64,000 nt of DNA from Dermatophagoides farinae (GCF_024713945.1 NC_134678.1:5642001-5706000), one strand, 5' to 3'; shown: positions 13,901-29,974, counted from the stretch's first letter. A program made the numbers and translations. The notes: a model not told the origin generated them from the sequence alone.

Positions 13901-16900
13901 CCGAATAGAATGGCCATTTTTGGAATTGAATCGTGTAGGCTTAAAATAAAATTAATGATCATATATGCATCCATGCAAGAAAGAAAAACAGTCAGACAAA
14001 AAAAGAGAGAGAGATGATTAATATGACCCACGCGACAATCACTGGTCAGTGGTCAGTTTGACCATAAAAAATAACATGCGAACTGAATAGAATACAAGCC
14101 CTAAAAAATCTGACCGACCGAATCGAAATGAATTGTTCATGTAATTAACTTCACTTGGTACCACAAACTGACAATGATGGAAAAATCCCGGTTTGACCCG
14201 ATCAAATGCAACAAAAAAAGGAAAAAATTAAAGAGTTATAAGGAGCGGTTTCCTGAAATGAAAATGAAAAGGATGGGTGGGTGGGAGGAAACAACAACAA
14301 ATTTTTTTCTGATTTTTTTTGCTTTTGATTTCAATAAACATTTTCATTGTTTTTTTTTTTGCCATGAACATATAACGGACCAAATGTTCTTAACACACAC
14401 ACACACGAGTATCACACGTGTCAAGATGTGTATGATATGTATTTTATTATTGGTTGCATATACGAATGCGGAACCCCTTGTGATATCGTGATAATGGAAT
14501 GAGGAACCTAGTCTAGACAACAAGCGAATGTGTGTGTGTGTATTGAAGTGAAATGAGATGAGCATCATCGTTTTACGGGACCAGAAATGTTCCAACCGAT
14601 CTATCGATCCAAAAAAAACCCGGAACAAACAATAGAAACTAAGGGTCAAATAATAGAAAATAAAACCAGAAGCTAGTTTGATGAACATAAATCCGAACAA
14701 CAGAAGCAGCTGCCCCATTCACATTGATCAAGCATCGATTTTTAAGCAACAAAAAAAATGACACGTGGTGAAAGTGTGTGTGTGTGTATGTTGGATCATA
14801 TATAGTTGACCTTTCACTGGTTAGTTGACCGGGTATGAATGTAAGGTTTGTTAGGTTTTTTCATCATCCTTACAAATATTGATTTCAAATTTTTTGTTCC
14901 TACCTAAATACATAAATATATTGATCACAGGTTAAAATTATGATAGATAGAAGTGGATAAAAAAGAAAACCGACGGTTATTGAATGTGTGTGTTGTTGTG
15001 AGTTTTTGGCACGGGTCGACAGATTGAGCCGAGCCCGTATAAAATTTTTTTTTTCATTTCTACACCAAATGACATTGACATTGAAATTGAAAAATTGGAA
15101 TCCTTGCCTACACTTTCTCCTACCCAGACACAAAATACGCGTGTTTTCATTTCACTAAGACAGGAAGTGAAGATCTTTTTTTTTTGGTTCAAGAATGAGT
15201 GAATGAGCTAAGATCACAAACACACACACCTGGACACTTACTTGAGGGATTTCTTTGGAAAATACAAAAAGACTTTCACCTTTAAACCACAATGAATGAA
15301 CGAATGAAAGAAAACAGAGCAAAAAGATTTAGCATGAACTTTGATCCAAAAAAAAGGTCGTTGATCGTATGCCATCTCCAAATTGAAATATTTGCAAGAA
15401 ATACGTAAAACATGGGGTCAAATTCATTTTGAATAAATTCAAAAAATAAATACAGAAATTCAATTCAGAAAATAATTGAAAATTCTGCACAAAATCATGA
15501 ATCAATAGGATTTTGATTTGTTTTTTTATTCATTCATTCATTTATTATTCCAAATTTTCAGTAGTTGCAAAATATTATTATTATTGTAAGATTCTCAATT
15601 GATCCAACAACCACTGTCAAACAACAACAATTCAACAAAATAAAAAATGAAACTAAATAACCAATCCAAATGCAATGTGTGGATAAGTCAGCCGAATCAA
15701 ATCAAATTTTTCTATCCATTTGTGTTGTTAATATTCGAACAACAATAATAATATTTTTCAATTCCGCATTCTTGTTGTTGTTGGTCATATATGACTACTG
15801 TTTGCATTTGTATGTATAATTATAATGATGCGATCAAATGTGACCTTTCACTTTTCACTTTTCTCTCTCTTTCTCTAGGTTTTCCTGGGTCCCTCGTTCT
15901 CTATCATCGATTGATTCAAATCAATATTAAATGTGTGTGTGTGTTTGTGTGACCTGCATTAAAATGTGCTCCTCCCATTGACCATCATCACTTTTACTTC
16001 ATATAAATTTCAAATGTCTGTCAATGGAAAATTAACGACTTGTTATTGGACAATTGGGTTTTTTTTCTATTTTCCATTTTTTTTTGTTCCTGATTTAAAC
16101 TTTCGCCCATTTTTCTTTCTAAAAACTACTGGAAACTGATGGAAAACCAGCTAACAATCCACACAGCCAGCCAGTGACACATGAGCCAGACGATGACAAG
16201 ATGATTTCCAATAAATGATCCAAAATCAACAAAAAAAAAACCTTACCCCTCTTTTATACCAATTCAACATCATCATCACCACCACCATGGTATGGCACAC
16301 TCCTACAATATATGACTGTATATCTCACACAAACATCATATAAATACTAACTAACCTTTTGACCTCGAGACATTATGTCCATCATCTTGTCGTTGGTTGT
16401 TGTTTGGTATTTTGGTTAACTTTCAATTATTTTATTGGATATCAAACATCTGCATTGGTTCCATTCATTCATTAATTGAGATTAATCAGTATCAATAATA
16501 ATCGATCACTCAAATATAGAATATATAGAGAGAAAAAATTATTATCCAATATGAATTTTATTCCGAATTAAAATGATTGCAAAAACTATGACCTTTTCAG
16601 GTTATTTTTCGGGTTAATTATTATGATTATGCATGTATGTATGGCGTTATTTCAAGGATAACTTGTTGGATTCTTTTGTTGTTGCTGTGGTGATGATGGT
16701 AATGGCCGCAGTTGTGTAATGTAATCATGCCAAAAAAAAAAATTGAAAAAACTAGTTATCTGGTTGTAGTTGTTGTTGTTGTATGGTCATATCTGGTTTG
16801 TTGAAAAATATTTGTATGTAATTCAATTCATTTCAATTGTTGTTTGTATCTGTGTGTGTGTGTGTGAAAATCAAGATCAATTGTTCGTTTGTCAAGAGGA

Positions 16901-18297
16901 GAATTCTTGTGATGATCATCATGAGAAAGGGCATTGGCAATGAAATTCTATTAATTGTCCACGATGATGATAATCATTGCAATAAAAAGAATAAAATTAA
17001 TTTTAATTTGACTTTTTTTTAAAAATGATGAATCTTTACTCGGATTTAGGAAAAATTCTGATTTTAGGTAAACAATTTATATATCGGATCTTTGTGTATG
17101 TGTATGGGCTTGTTCTGCAATCTTCTATACCAATCGCGAGCCTAGGCTCAGAAAAGGTCAATTAAAACAACAATGTTGACCTAGACCTTGATGTTTATTG
17201 ATGTATTGATTAGTTTGATTATTGATACATTGTAGGTTGTAGGTGAATGGTCAATCACACACATACACATATACACACGTCAAATTTATAAAGGGGCATT
17301 TGTTGGATTGGTCAATAACTATCGCGCGAGCACGAGACCAGACAGGCAGGTGACAGACAAGTCATAGCAGATAAATATATTAGATAGCCAAACGAATATA
17401 AGAAATGAATGACCTTTACATGCTGATGGTGGTACTAGAGATTGTAATATACAATAATTGTGATTAGGAATGAGATCGTCTCGTATAACCAAATCAAATA
17501 GCTAAAATAGCGAAAGTTTTGACCATTTTTATTTTATAAATGATATGAATCGAATACGTGACAAGAGTTTTCAAACATGCATATTTATTGACCATCTGAA
17601 TCATCAAATGTATATTATACCAGTGACCATTATTGAAACGAAAAGTAGCGAATATTTTTTCGTTTTTCGTTTTTTGTTTTTTTTGTATGTATAATTTCAA
17701 TGATGATGAACATGAACAACAACATCAACAAGGTCATCGATTCGATTTGTTTTCAACTGATCGATAGATTATTGTTTAGCAAACAGAAAAAAATTCAATG
17801 ATAATTTTTTAAAAAAATCATCTTTTTAGATATCAATCCAAAAAAATTTGACAAATCGATCAAAGTTCAATAGTTTTAGTTTAGTTGACGATATTTTTTT
17901 TTGTAAACCAAAAACTTGTAAACTCTGAATGAGAAAAAAATGGAACGATCCATTCTTGTGGGTGGATGGGTGGTGGTTTGATCTTTTTGTTTTTCCATAT
18001 TATACGCGATTCTATTGTCATGGTTACACACACATATTCGTTGCGATTCAATTTCAATGATTCAAATTCGATTTATTCTGATTTCTATTACGATTAGAGA
18101 TTTTTCATGGTTGAATACCAGCAGTCAAATGTTTTGTGGCGTTCAACCACCATTTTATCATATTGGATATAGCTCTCACTTTAGGTTTATGATCTTCTTC
18201 GTTCTGGTTTTCACCATTACCACACAATCATCATAACATACATAACATACACACAGATGGAAATTTCGCCAAACAGCATGTGTAGGAAAAGAGATAC

Positions 18298-18329
<32 letters not shown>

Positions 18330-21300
18330 CGACGAGAGCACGAGGTCATTGGCACAAGTCATTTATTTTATCAGGCGTGGGGGTTGTGCAGATCATTGTG
18401 CATTAGCAACCTAATGCTATAGTTTCCAGGATAGTGAATGTGGAATTATCCAACTGTGGAGACTAGGGTAGGGCTGTTTTTGCTGCTATTACTGGTTATT
18501 AACCAAGCCAGTTCTTTTGTCTTCATCTTCTACTTCTAAGGCGCCCATATTCCATGAATAATGAAAACTAACAGTTAAAATAGAAAAATAAAATAAAACG
18601 AAAAAGCCAATAACCTACTGAGGTCACAGGTCACTGTGGTAATGGTGTGTTTTCTACTACATTTAGAATTGAATCAAATATAGCAATTCTATTGATATTT
18701 GCGTTCGAAACATTTGCGTTTTTGAAAAGTTTATTTTTTGACCTGCTGGTAGGACAATAATTTTCTAATGATGAATGTTGTGAATCGATGAGATTTAATC
18801 AGAAAAAATTCAAATCAAAATTAGAAAAAAAAGATTACTCCTAGAACTTGTCGGTCATTCGGTCAAACTAATGACCCAGCTGTCTTTAACAGTTGACCCA
18901 AACGGCCAAATAGTAGAATCAAAAAAAAATGAAGATGACCTATAGGTTCTATGGTCATAGAGTTTTGGACTATTTATAAGTATACACGAGAGAGAGAGAG
19001 TAGTTCTGTAGTTTCGACCCTAGTTCATAAAAATCACTGTCTGTGACCTGACGACACACATTTTTGGTCCAAACATAACGACCTTAGGCACACGAACCAC
19101 GTCAACATTGGTCAAAAATTTTTATTCCCCATTGATTAACCCCTCCTACATATATACATTTATAACAGAACCAAACAAAAAAATTGCAAGGTCAGCTTTA
19201 ATTTGAAGAATTTTTAAAAATGCCGGCCATTTGTTTTTGAACATTTGTTCTGGAAAAAATCACATAAATTTTATTACTGAAAGAAATATTGATACTTATG
19301 AATGACCATGAACTTTTATTTCGCTAACGAAAATAAGTATAAATAAAATACGTTTGACCTTCGACCAGACACCGATAAAGGGTATGTGTTATTTAAAATG
19401 AAAGTGAAAAGTTGAAGATGGATAGGCTAAATTTAGAATATTTGTTTTGAATCAATTTATTTTAGCTAAATAAAATTGTCACCGAAAATTGTTGGAAAGT
19501 TCAAAAAAATTTTTTTATCGTTCATTTGTACCTAAATTATCTCTTTAATTATTTTCAAAGTCAAGATGAATTACAGCAAACACTAAAGATAAATATTAGT
19601 GAATATACCAGAATCCAAAAGGAACCCAAAAAGTTCAAAGAACTTTACAGTATGTTATATATACACTTTGATTCATTGTAACAATATATAATAATCAGAA
19701 TATAATATATTTTGTTTCTAAAACTGGTAAATTCCAGGGAATTCTTAGACGAAGCAAAATTAATTTATATATAAACGTACATTATATACAATTCATTGAT
19801 TGAAGAGAGAGAGAGAGAGAGAATCACCGAGTTCAAGGGCATCATTATTCGGGCATATTCGATCTTTGGGCCTTTGGCTCATCTTTTTATTTATTCTTCG
19901 ATACATTTACGCGCACAAACACACACACAAACAAATAATACAGAGTTTGCGCCGATAATCATAGAAATTATCTATTCTCATAAATTCTTCACTTTGAGAA
20001 TCACCGGTAACCAAATCAAACAACAAGGTTGACGTAATTTGGCTGCTGTATCAATAAAATATATATCCATTTTCAATTTTTCAACGTTGGCGTTGTTGAC
20101 GTCCCCAAAACGATTTGCTAAAATAGATATTCACTTACCATATGTATGTTTAGTTTGGTAGTTTGATCTATATCCTTCTTCTCCTTCTCTTTTTTTCCTT
20201 TCATTCCACAATGATCATTTAAAGGATATAGGGACCTCTTAAAAAAAAGAAAATCCAACGTACGTAATGTGAAAAATCTTTTTTTTTCACATGTCTTTCG
20301 AATAGTTCATTGTCCATTGAAAAGTGTATAACATTTTAATAATAACAAAGCCAAAGGAACAATCTTTTCAATGTTAGCTCCCTACAAACACAACAACAAC
20401 AACAACAGGTCAATGGCCATTTGGCTTAGAAATGAATTCCAAATTAATCCAGATGAATTTTAATCACTAATACATATGTGTGTTTGTAAACAGATCCGTA
20501 TTATACACAAGTGATTAAAAGAATGGAATCTGTACTCAAGAATATATGGACTAATCTGAATTCTGTGTTCATTCAAGATAATTATTGAAATCGTTCATGG
20601 ATTTTTTGATAATAATGATGAAGAATGTTGAAATTTCGAAATTGGAATTCCAAGTTCAAGCCAATTTTTTTACACACCATTATCACATCATCGTCTTCAT
20701 TGCCGAACTTTCTCGAAAATCTTACCTATCTCTTACATCTATAACATTACCCACTCATCATTCAAATATCAAAGTCCAATGACCGAGTCAAACATACTAT
20801 GGATATATGAGAGTGAGTTTTGCCTCTTCATCAATTCATCCATCCAACCATCCTTTTACGTTTGTATATGTCAAAGGTTACTGTGTGAATGACGATGATG
20901 ATGATGATGACCGATCAACGACATTCAATTGTAACAATTATTACAAACGTCAAGAAAACAAGTTCTACCAGGTATATGTGTATAAAACTGGCTGGGGTTT
21001 TGTGTGTGAAAAAATTGAACAATTCATAACAAGCGAATAAAGATAGAAAAGAGAAAAATATTGGTAAAGTTAAATGACCGAAGGTTGAGGTTAAGGTTAA
21101 AAAACAAACCGTACGAAAGGTATATACCATGTATGTGTGTGTGTATTGTGTGTTTGTGTTGTAAGACTTATTCTATTATCTTCGATTTATCTTAGATAGA
21201 GAGTCGTAAGGTCAAGCGTAAATGTCCATAGCAATAGTTTTTTTTTGTTGTTCATGGCCAACAACCTTTCAGATTTTTTTTTGGTATTCTTCTCCTTAGC

Positions 21301-22576
21301 TAATTCATTGATTTTTCTTACAAACGAACGATGAAAATGTTTTTTGCACGCGTTCATTCGTCAAAATACTTGTACACAATAGAAGGTTCAATGATTCAAT
21401 GAATTGTTTTTGTGCAGAAATCATCATAATTATATAATTCTTCTCGTCCATCATCATCATCAGCATCATTGATGGCAAAGGTCAAAGTGCAAAAGGATGT
21501 TTTAATTTACGTTGAATAGTGGAGAAAGAAATTTCTCATACTATCAGTCAAAATTTTCAATGAATGAATGAATATTGTGATTCATCAAAAAAGTGAATGA
21601 ATGGAGAAAAGAAAAACTGATTTTGATTGATAAGATTGTCCATCCATCTCGAATGGACCATCACAGTCCTTTGACCCCCGAAAAAACCTGTGTGCAAATG
21701 GTGTCTAGGATCCGTCTTTCCATGTCTTTTATTTTGTCCCTTGTCTTTGTTCCTTGGAGAAATTTTTTTACTTTCACCTTTTCAATGGCTCTTTTTTTTG
21801 GTGCAAAAAAAAAGTAATCTCAAGATTTTTCTTTCTTTCATTTTTTTTTGTTCACTATTCCTAGAAACCCTAGTGTGGTTGTCGTAGACAAAGTAGACCC
21901 AGTGATAATGACCTCGATCGTTTACGACGACGACGACAATGAGGATCAACTGAGAAAAAAAAATTTGTTTGTACAATAATGATCGGGAAATGGCCAAATT
22001 TCTCATTGAAATAATTTTTTTGTTCTTAATACGGATGTCGGAACCATCCAAACATATTATGCTAATGTCATTTCATTTTCATTCATTCATAAATGATGAC
22101 TCATTATTATTTCGTCAAAAAAAAAACAAAAGATTCTTTAACTTTAAAATAATTGTTTGGTCCACAAGTAGGAGATATTCTCTAATCGATACATTGACCG
22201 AGTGTAATCTTTTCTCGCTCTGATTTTTTCTGTCATTTATGATTTCTCTCGGCTAAACTAAACGCAGAATGACAACGCAAAAACCACTAATTTCGTACGT
22301 TTCAAAGATACCCTCATTTGACATCTAGGCTAACAGTTTTTTTTTCATTTTTCAATTTGCTCTTTTTTCGCTTTGTATACATGTGTGTGTGTGTGTGTTT
22401 GTGTAGGCCAACGGCAAAAGTCATTGACATAATTGTTCCCTCTTTATACTAAGATTGTTGTTGTAGCCACAATCATGAAAAGGGCAGAATAAATGGAGGG
22501 TCATTTTCCTCAATAGAAAGAATATAGGGAGCCAAACGATCATCAAAATGTATTGCAATGCATTAATGCAATAACC

Positions 22577-22610
<34 letters not shown>

Positions 22611-23428
22611 GTTCATCCTGAGAATTTTGTCCTAGAAAAGGTCATCGGTATTATTTTTTTTCTAATGATAATTACTTTATACATCATATACAAATAGAAA
22701 AAGAGAGACAAGGATTTTTAGAATAAAAAGGGTTACAACCAAAAAAAAAAAAAAAAAAACATGGTGAATAAACTTTACATTGGATGTTGAAAAAAAACAC
22801 TCACACACACACACATCATACATCAGATTCTTTTGGATTCTTTCCCATTAAAATTCATGAGGTTATACCATTAAAATTCTATTTCAGAATATGTAAATGT
22901 AGAATATCGCACACACACGTGTATAATACTATCACGTGTATCTATAGATAGAAATGAAAATAAATAAAAACAGTTCATTGGTTTGAAAAATTTTATAAAA
23001 TATTCAACAAATAAAAACAGAATTTCAATTGATCCAGTAGTTTAAGTTTGTATGCCAAATTAAATCAAAGTTTTTTTCATGTAATAAACATCATTTTACA
23101 GTAAATAACAAACACACATTTTCATAATGATGATGATGACATGAATCAAGATCATTGACATTAGAATTTTTAGAAGTAATGAGATGAAAAATAAAACAAC
23201 AAAAAAAAAGAAAATTTTATCCCACACAACAACAATCGATTCTCTTTTCTTCACAGTAATTCCAATGATCGAGTCAAATGTTGTTACCCATTAACTAACC
23301 TTATACAACAAAAAATTGTGTATTTGTGTATGTGTATGTGTGTAGGTCACTCTATCCAATCATCATTCTATCTATTTCGTTTGTTTTTTAAGTAATTTAA
23401 AAAAGTATTGCATTTGGATTGGCAAAAC

Positions 23429-23464
<36 letters not shown>

Positions 23465-23699
23465 ATATATATAACATTAACCTGAAACTACTATATATAA
23501 TAAAAAACGAATAGAATTAGATGGCGACAGGTTGTTTTAGTAAAGAGAATTTCTAAAAAAAACTGGATTAACCATTTTGTTATATATATTTTATTTGTGA
23601 GGAGGGGGTATGAATATTCGAACAGAGTACATTGGCCTCAAATGGATTCAAATGTATATATGTAGAGTGTGTTCAACCTCAAAAGGCGCCATCATCATC

Positions 23700-23731
<32 letters not shown>

Positions 23732-26700
23732 CATTATCATCATCATTGGTCGGTCGGTTGGTTGTTTTGTTGGTTGATTGGATCATCATCATCATCATCA
23801 TCATCAAAAGGCAATGAACCCTCAACTCACTCTCATTCAAAAAAAAACAATAATAATAATAATCATATAACCACAATAATAACAACAAACACACATAAAC
23901 ACTTGTGATAGGAATCAAAAAAAATATATACTAAACAATAACCATATTAAAAGGTAGTTTATTGTTATTGTTATTGTTATGATCATCATATATTTTAGCA
24001 CCTAAACATTAAACAGCAAATAAACAATTTTGGGTTGCAACAGGTTTCACGTATCTGGATATTGATTTGTGATTGAATTTCTATTTATTATTATTATTGG
24101 ATTAAAGTATCAATTTCAAGAGCATCGGATAGTCATTTTTTTCTCTCTAATATCGTTCCAATTTTTAGTTCATTCACCAATACACAAATACACAAAGAAC
24201 GTGGTACGAATGAAATCACAATCCATTTTTTTTTTGTCTACTGTATTGTACTCGATAATGTATCTATATCTATTCATTATAGATAAAATAACAATCAATG
24301 TGATATGACGTGTATAATCCGTGTTAAATAATGAATGTCGATGAACCTTAATCAATGAAACAAATTTTAAAAAAGAAATTAATTTACAATTTTACTTGTA
24401 ATTTTTAATCTTTGAACAAAATTATTGAATGGATTTTTTCTTCAAAATCCTTTCGGAATCGTCCGCTAGAGGGCACGTGAAATTGCCCCCAAAAAAAAAG
24501 AAAAGAATCTGATGCACAGAATCGATGAATTTTGTATTTTGTATTTTTTTTCCTGATAAAAAAAAATTTCATCAATTCGAAACCGATCCTCAGGATCAGT
24601 TCATGTTGACCTTGTTGCAATAAGCTTCTTAATTTTTTTTTCTTTGATATTCATAATGACTTCCTTTCTCTTGTTCTTTTTCCACTTGCCCAACATTGAT
24701 TGAGTAATTGTACTTGTTAATGTTGTGTTGTGTGTGTGTGTGAAAATGTCCAGTTTCATTCATCTTTTTTTCTGATCACGATGATGATGATAATCAATCA
24801 CTTATGTTCGCATTGTGTCCATCCATTTCAATTGACAATGGTCATGGGTCGAAAATTTCTTTTTTCTTTATTTATTAAATTAGCATTGTGTGTGTCGTGT
24901 AAGACATGCAAATATTTTGAATAGTAGATTTGTTTTCTTCTCTCTGATTATTGTTCAATTCAATCACACTAATCGATTATAGACCATTTAGGTGACTTTT
25001 CATGGCTTATAAATGAAAGGCAAAGAACCATTCGGATGTGTGATAATATGATGAAGATGATGGATTAAGATATTGTGTGTTCACAATATATTTTGGAACA
25101 GGCCCCTCTCTTTTACAAAAACGTTGACCTTGTGTGTTACAATGTTAATCATTGTATATTCACCCATCATTATACGTGTGTTTGACAACAAGCAACAAAT
25201 TGACCTGTGGTCAGGACCTTGGATGCAAATAACATAAACACATACACACACACACACACAGGTGTTTATATAAATCACATATGTAGTTCACAAATTTTAA
25301 TCATTAGATATCACAGCCTAGCCCATATAAATTTTAAGTCTAAAAATTATTTTGGTCACACATTTGGTGTTTGTTTTTGTACATTGTGTACATGTGAACA
25401 TTTTTTTTTTTTTTTTTGACAAATAGCTTTATGGATCTTTTTTCTTTTCTTTTCGTTTTTTTTTATTGATATGGTCCAATAATTATGAATGAATGAATAT
25501 GATGAGGACTGATTCATGAATACATTTGATGGAAAGATTATAGACTATTATTATTCATAATTCATAACGATCAAAATAATAATGGATAAAATTTAAGAAA
25601 ATGAAAAAAATCACATAAGTTTATGAATTTTAAATTCATCATCATTCAATGTAGGATGGATTTTTTTTCCTTTTTTTTCGAACAAAAAAAAAAAAAAAAT
25701 AATTTGAAAATCTTTTCATTTATTTCACAACACGTATGTGTCATCATCATCAATAGAGAATAATAAGCTCTATTTATATTTTGTTTTTAAAGTTCAATAA
25801 CATCAAATCAAATGATGGTCTTATGATCTAATCTGGTATATTCCATTTAATTCAATTCTATTTTCATGCCCTTCAAAACTATTTTCAATGCAATTTTCAA
25901 ATGAATTTTAATGATATTTTCGATTGAAAATGAATTCTGCAATGTACCATACATAACATATATGAGGAAAGAAACGTATTTACGATAAAGATAAAATATC
26001 AAAATTTTTTTTTTCAATATCGATCATTGGCCTTGAACTTGAACAGATCGGACAATTTTATCTACCTGATTATTTGAATGTTGGAGAAAAAAATCAAGAT
26101 CATCATGATGATGATTTGTTGTTATTTGAAAATTTTTTAAATCAAATACAAAAATGAATAAAAAAAAATTCAATAAGATGTATGTGCTGCTAACGAAATA
26201 GAACAAGAGAGTTAACCTTTATTGGTTGTTATATGGCATTGTACTTGTATACAAATTGATCACATGAATTCGAATCTATCCGGTATATTCAACTAGAGAG
26301 ATAGAGTGATAGAGAGAGAGAGAGAAAGACAACTACATCGATATATATACAGGTTATCATCATATAGGATTCGTTGGGTTAGTTGATTTGCGACTGGTTT
26401 GATATTTTTTTTTTTTTTGGTGCACCAACAATGTCATCGACACTTTGCACCACAGTATTCGTATTTGGTTTGCTGTTTTTTTTTCATTCGAGAGTGAGAG
26501 TGTAACTATGGCTTGTTTGAATTTGTCAATATACTATTAAGCTACCTACAAACCTACCTGTCTGTTTGGAAAAAAAATAGTTTTTTCAATCACTAAATTT
26601 CAAGAAGAAAAAAAACAGCAAGGTAAGGAAATCTTTTCAGCAATCGAATCCTAAATGAGTGAAAAAAAAATTCAAGGTTCACAAGTGTGTATATGTGTGT

Positions 26701-29510
26701 GTGGGAAAATTGGACATTTGTTGATTCATTCAAATGATTCGGGACCCTTATTTAGGTTCAGCGATCGAAGATTGTTCAGAGAGTCCTTTCACTTTTTTTT
26801 CTCCCTGTTCAATATTGGATCGATTTTTTTTATACTTTTTCAATTTTTTTCTGTTTGATTATTATAATAATTGTAAATACAAATAAATGATAATCATCAT
26901 CACCATCATCATAAGTTTCAGTGATCGGTAATGTTTTGCCTTCCGCTGGGTATTATTATTTCAGATTTTCTTAACTGATGATCGTACATCATCAACAATG
27001 AAGTAAAAAAAAAAAAAATAAAGTTGAGGGCAAAAAACTTTTGAGAATATATACTTTTTTTTCAAGGTTAATTTGATTTGCCCGGATAGTGTATTATATA
27101 CCCGTAGATAGTCTGTATTTCTACTTGATGTATATATGTTTGTATCTGGTGAAGAAGGTGTTAAGTTGATTTGTCCATAGTCTGCACCATAGTTGTTGTT
27201 TTTGTTTTCTTGTGTTGTTTTATACAAGCCACAAATAAACCCTCTCTCTATTTCTCTGTGTGATGGTAAAAAGTTCTCGGTATCAAGTTGTTTGGTTGGT
27301 TACTTTTTTTTTGGTTGTTGTTCATTCTGGTTAACCTTGATTATTATTATTCATTCATTCAGTCATATATTTCTTTACCATTATCTATCTATCTATTATA
27401 AATCAACCAACCGAAAAGTAGAGAAACCCTTCATCAATAACAATTACTTCTGTTATTATATTATGACGAACATGCTTAGCTTTGATATTTATTCATTCAA
27501 TTATTGATCAATCAAATGATGATTGCCATCAGATATCATCATCATCATCATCATTAACATTACTTCATTGATTCGAATATAACCCTCATTTTTTTTCTTG
27601 TTTTCGTTGTACAAACATTCGATTATTATATAAAACCTAATTATCGATGATGAAGAAATTATTTTTATTTCTCAATCTTTTGATTGATTTATACAATTCT
27701 ATATGCTTAATAATGAGTTTGTTCATCCATTTTTTTTGTTTTTAGAGAATTTGTATTTTTTTGTGTCGTCATTTGTTGTTTTTTTATAGTTATTTTTGTC
27801 ACTCATTACAGACGCGTATATGAATGTATAGGTTTTTTGTTTCTTCAAGGTTACATAATTTCCCAACAATATTGGCAATGACAATGCAGATTGGAAATTC
27901 CCTTCGAATTTGATTCAATATTCATTGCGACTTGTAAAAAAAAATTCCCCTGTTTGCGTCATCTATCGTCAGTAAAATGTATGTGAAAATAAAATGTTAA
28001 TAAATGTTTGATTTAGATATAAGCTAAACAATCTGTCGCCATCTATCGTTAACGTTCGGAATTTTTCCGATTTAAAATTGCCTTGAAGTTCAAAACCCGC
28101 CATTATCACACATATATACACCATTAAAACTTTAAAGAGAATTGTTGCCTGTATATGTGTGTGTGTGTCTGTGTATAATGGATAATCTCATAGAGAATCG
28201 AGAAATTTCTTCCTGTATCATATATATTTTGCCTCCTCTTGTCCTACATTTGAACATCTTTTTTTTGTATTGCTACTTTTGTCTATTATACATCCGATTC
28301 ATTTGTATGGTATGATGTCATCGTATATTCAATGGTAACATGCCCGTACACATACACACACACACAAACACATCGAGTTCATTGAACGCTTGACCTGATA
28401 TTGAACATAGAGCCTTGGATGACGATGATGATGATGATGATGATGTCTTATGTATGTATGATTGAACCAGTTATTTGAGTCTGTTAGAGGCATAGATATT
28501 AAGATAAGAGAAGATAATAAGAAACATTTTATCAAATGATAAAAACAACAACAACCGCACGGATACAATATAATATGGCCTGTAAATGGCGCTTTTTTCT
28601 TTCTATTAGATATGTATAATAATAAAAAAAATGAGATAAAATTTAAAAATTCTTAATTTTAGAGCAATTTTTTCTTCAGAATTTTTCAATCATGGAACAA
28701 TAATAATAGGTGAAAAATAGAAACAACAAAAAAATATAGAATCTTAATAACGATCTCAATAAATAAACAACACATCAAGAGTGGTGTACACGTCACCACA
28801 AAATATTATTTCTTTTATACAACCTCTTATACATCAATATCAATTCCAAAGTTTTATAAATTCTAGATCAAAAGGGCAGCGACCAGCAAAGACCCAATTC
28901 CATTATTATTATACCATAAGATAGTGAGTAAAAAAAAATAAAGATAAAAATAAAAATACGCATAGAATTATTAGTAGAAAATAGAGTAGAAAAAGAAAAA
29001 GGTAACAACAACAACAACAACCATACACATTAACAATGTTGATGACGACAATAGAATTTTGTTAGAATGTTGAGTGAACAAAAAATTCATTCATCGATTC
29101 ATTCATATTCTTCATATAAAAATTGTAAAGAATCACACATATTATTCTATATAGTGAATGTGATGTTGAAATTTAGATCAAACACACATGCACATGTTCG
29201 GTGTATAAGTGACGAATTTTACATACGGATGTTTTTTTAGACGCTTCCTATCTATATATCTATATGTCTATGTATGTTGAAAAACGTAAATTCTTCGTCA
29301 TTTTTTTTCTTTCAAAAGTTAAAGAATCGCTAACAAAAATGACCTAGTTTCCATTATTTTAATATATTTGCTGTGCTTTTGTGTGTTTTCTATTCTCCTA
29401 AAGAATAATGTGTGTGTGTGTGTGTGTGTGGGAGTAGGAGTGTCTGGAAAGAATAACAAAATATTAGAATGAAGAAACAAAAAAAAACCTCGAACTCGAA
29501 AGAAGTTTTT

Positions 29511-29541
<31 letters not shown>

Positions 29542-29942
29542 GCTTGAAAATGTTATTCCCGGTCGTTGGCACACACACACAAATACACAACAAATCCTTG
29601 TCCCGAATTTTTTTGGTTTTTTTCTGTATATATTTGTGTATGTATGTGTTTGATGATGGATTCTGAAACAAATATTTATAATGACACAATATTAATGTCG
29701 AAATAAAATTTTAAAAAAACATCTAGAATATTCTGGAATAATTTTTAAAATTGTGCATGTTTGTTTTTATTTTTATTTTTTTGGAATAAAAACAAACAAA
29801 AAATATTATGATATTTTTTACACTTCTCTGAATATGGTTATTAAAAATGAAATAAATTTTTTTTTCAAATCAAAATCCGGAATTAGATTTTTATGTCCGC
29901 ATATGGCGAAAAAAAAAATGGTGATAATAAGCCATACATAAT

Positions 29943-29974
<32 letters not shown>

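Noticed and set aside
23632-23918. Poly-Ser, poly-His and poly-Asp open frames on both strands
   Set aside because: All are translations of an (ATC)n repeat, present in several frames at once.
25313-25323. TATCACAGCC, identical to the first ten bases of the miR-2/13 family
   Set aside because: No complementary arm nearby to form a precursor hairpin; a 10-base match in 64 kb can occur by chance.
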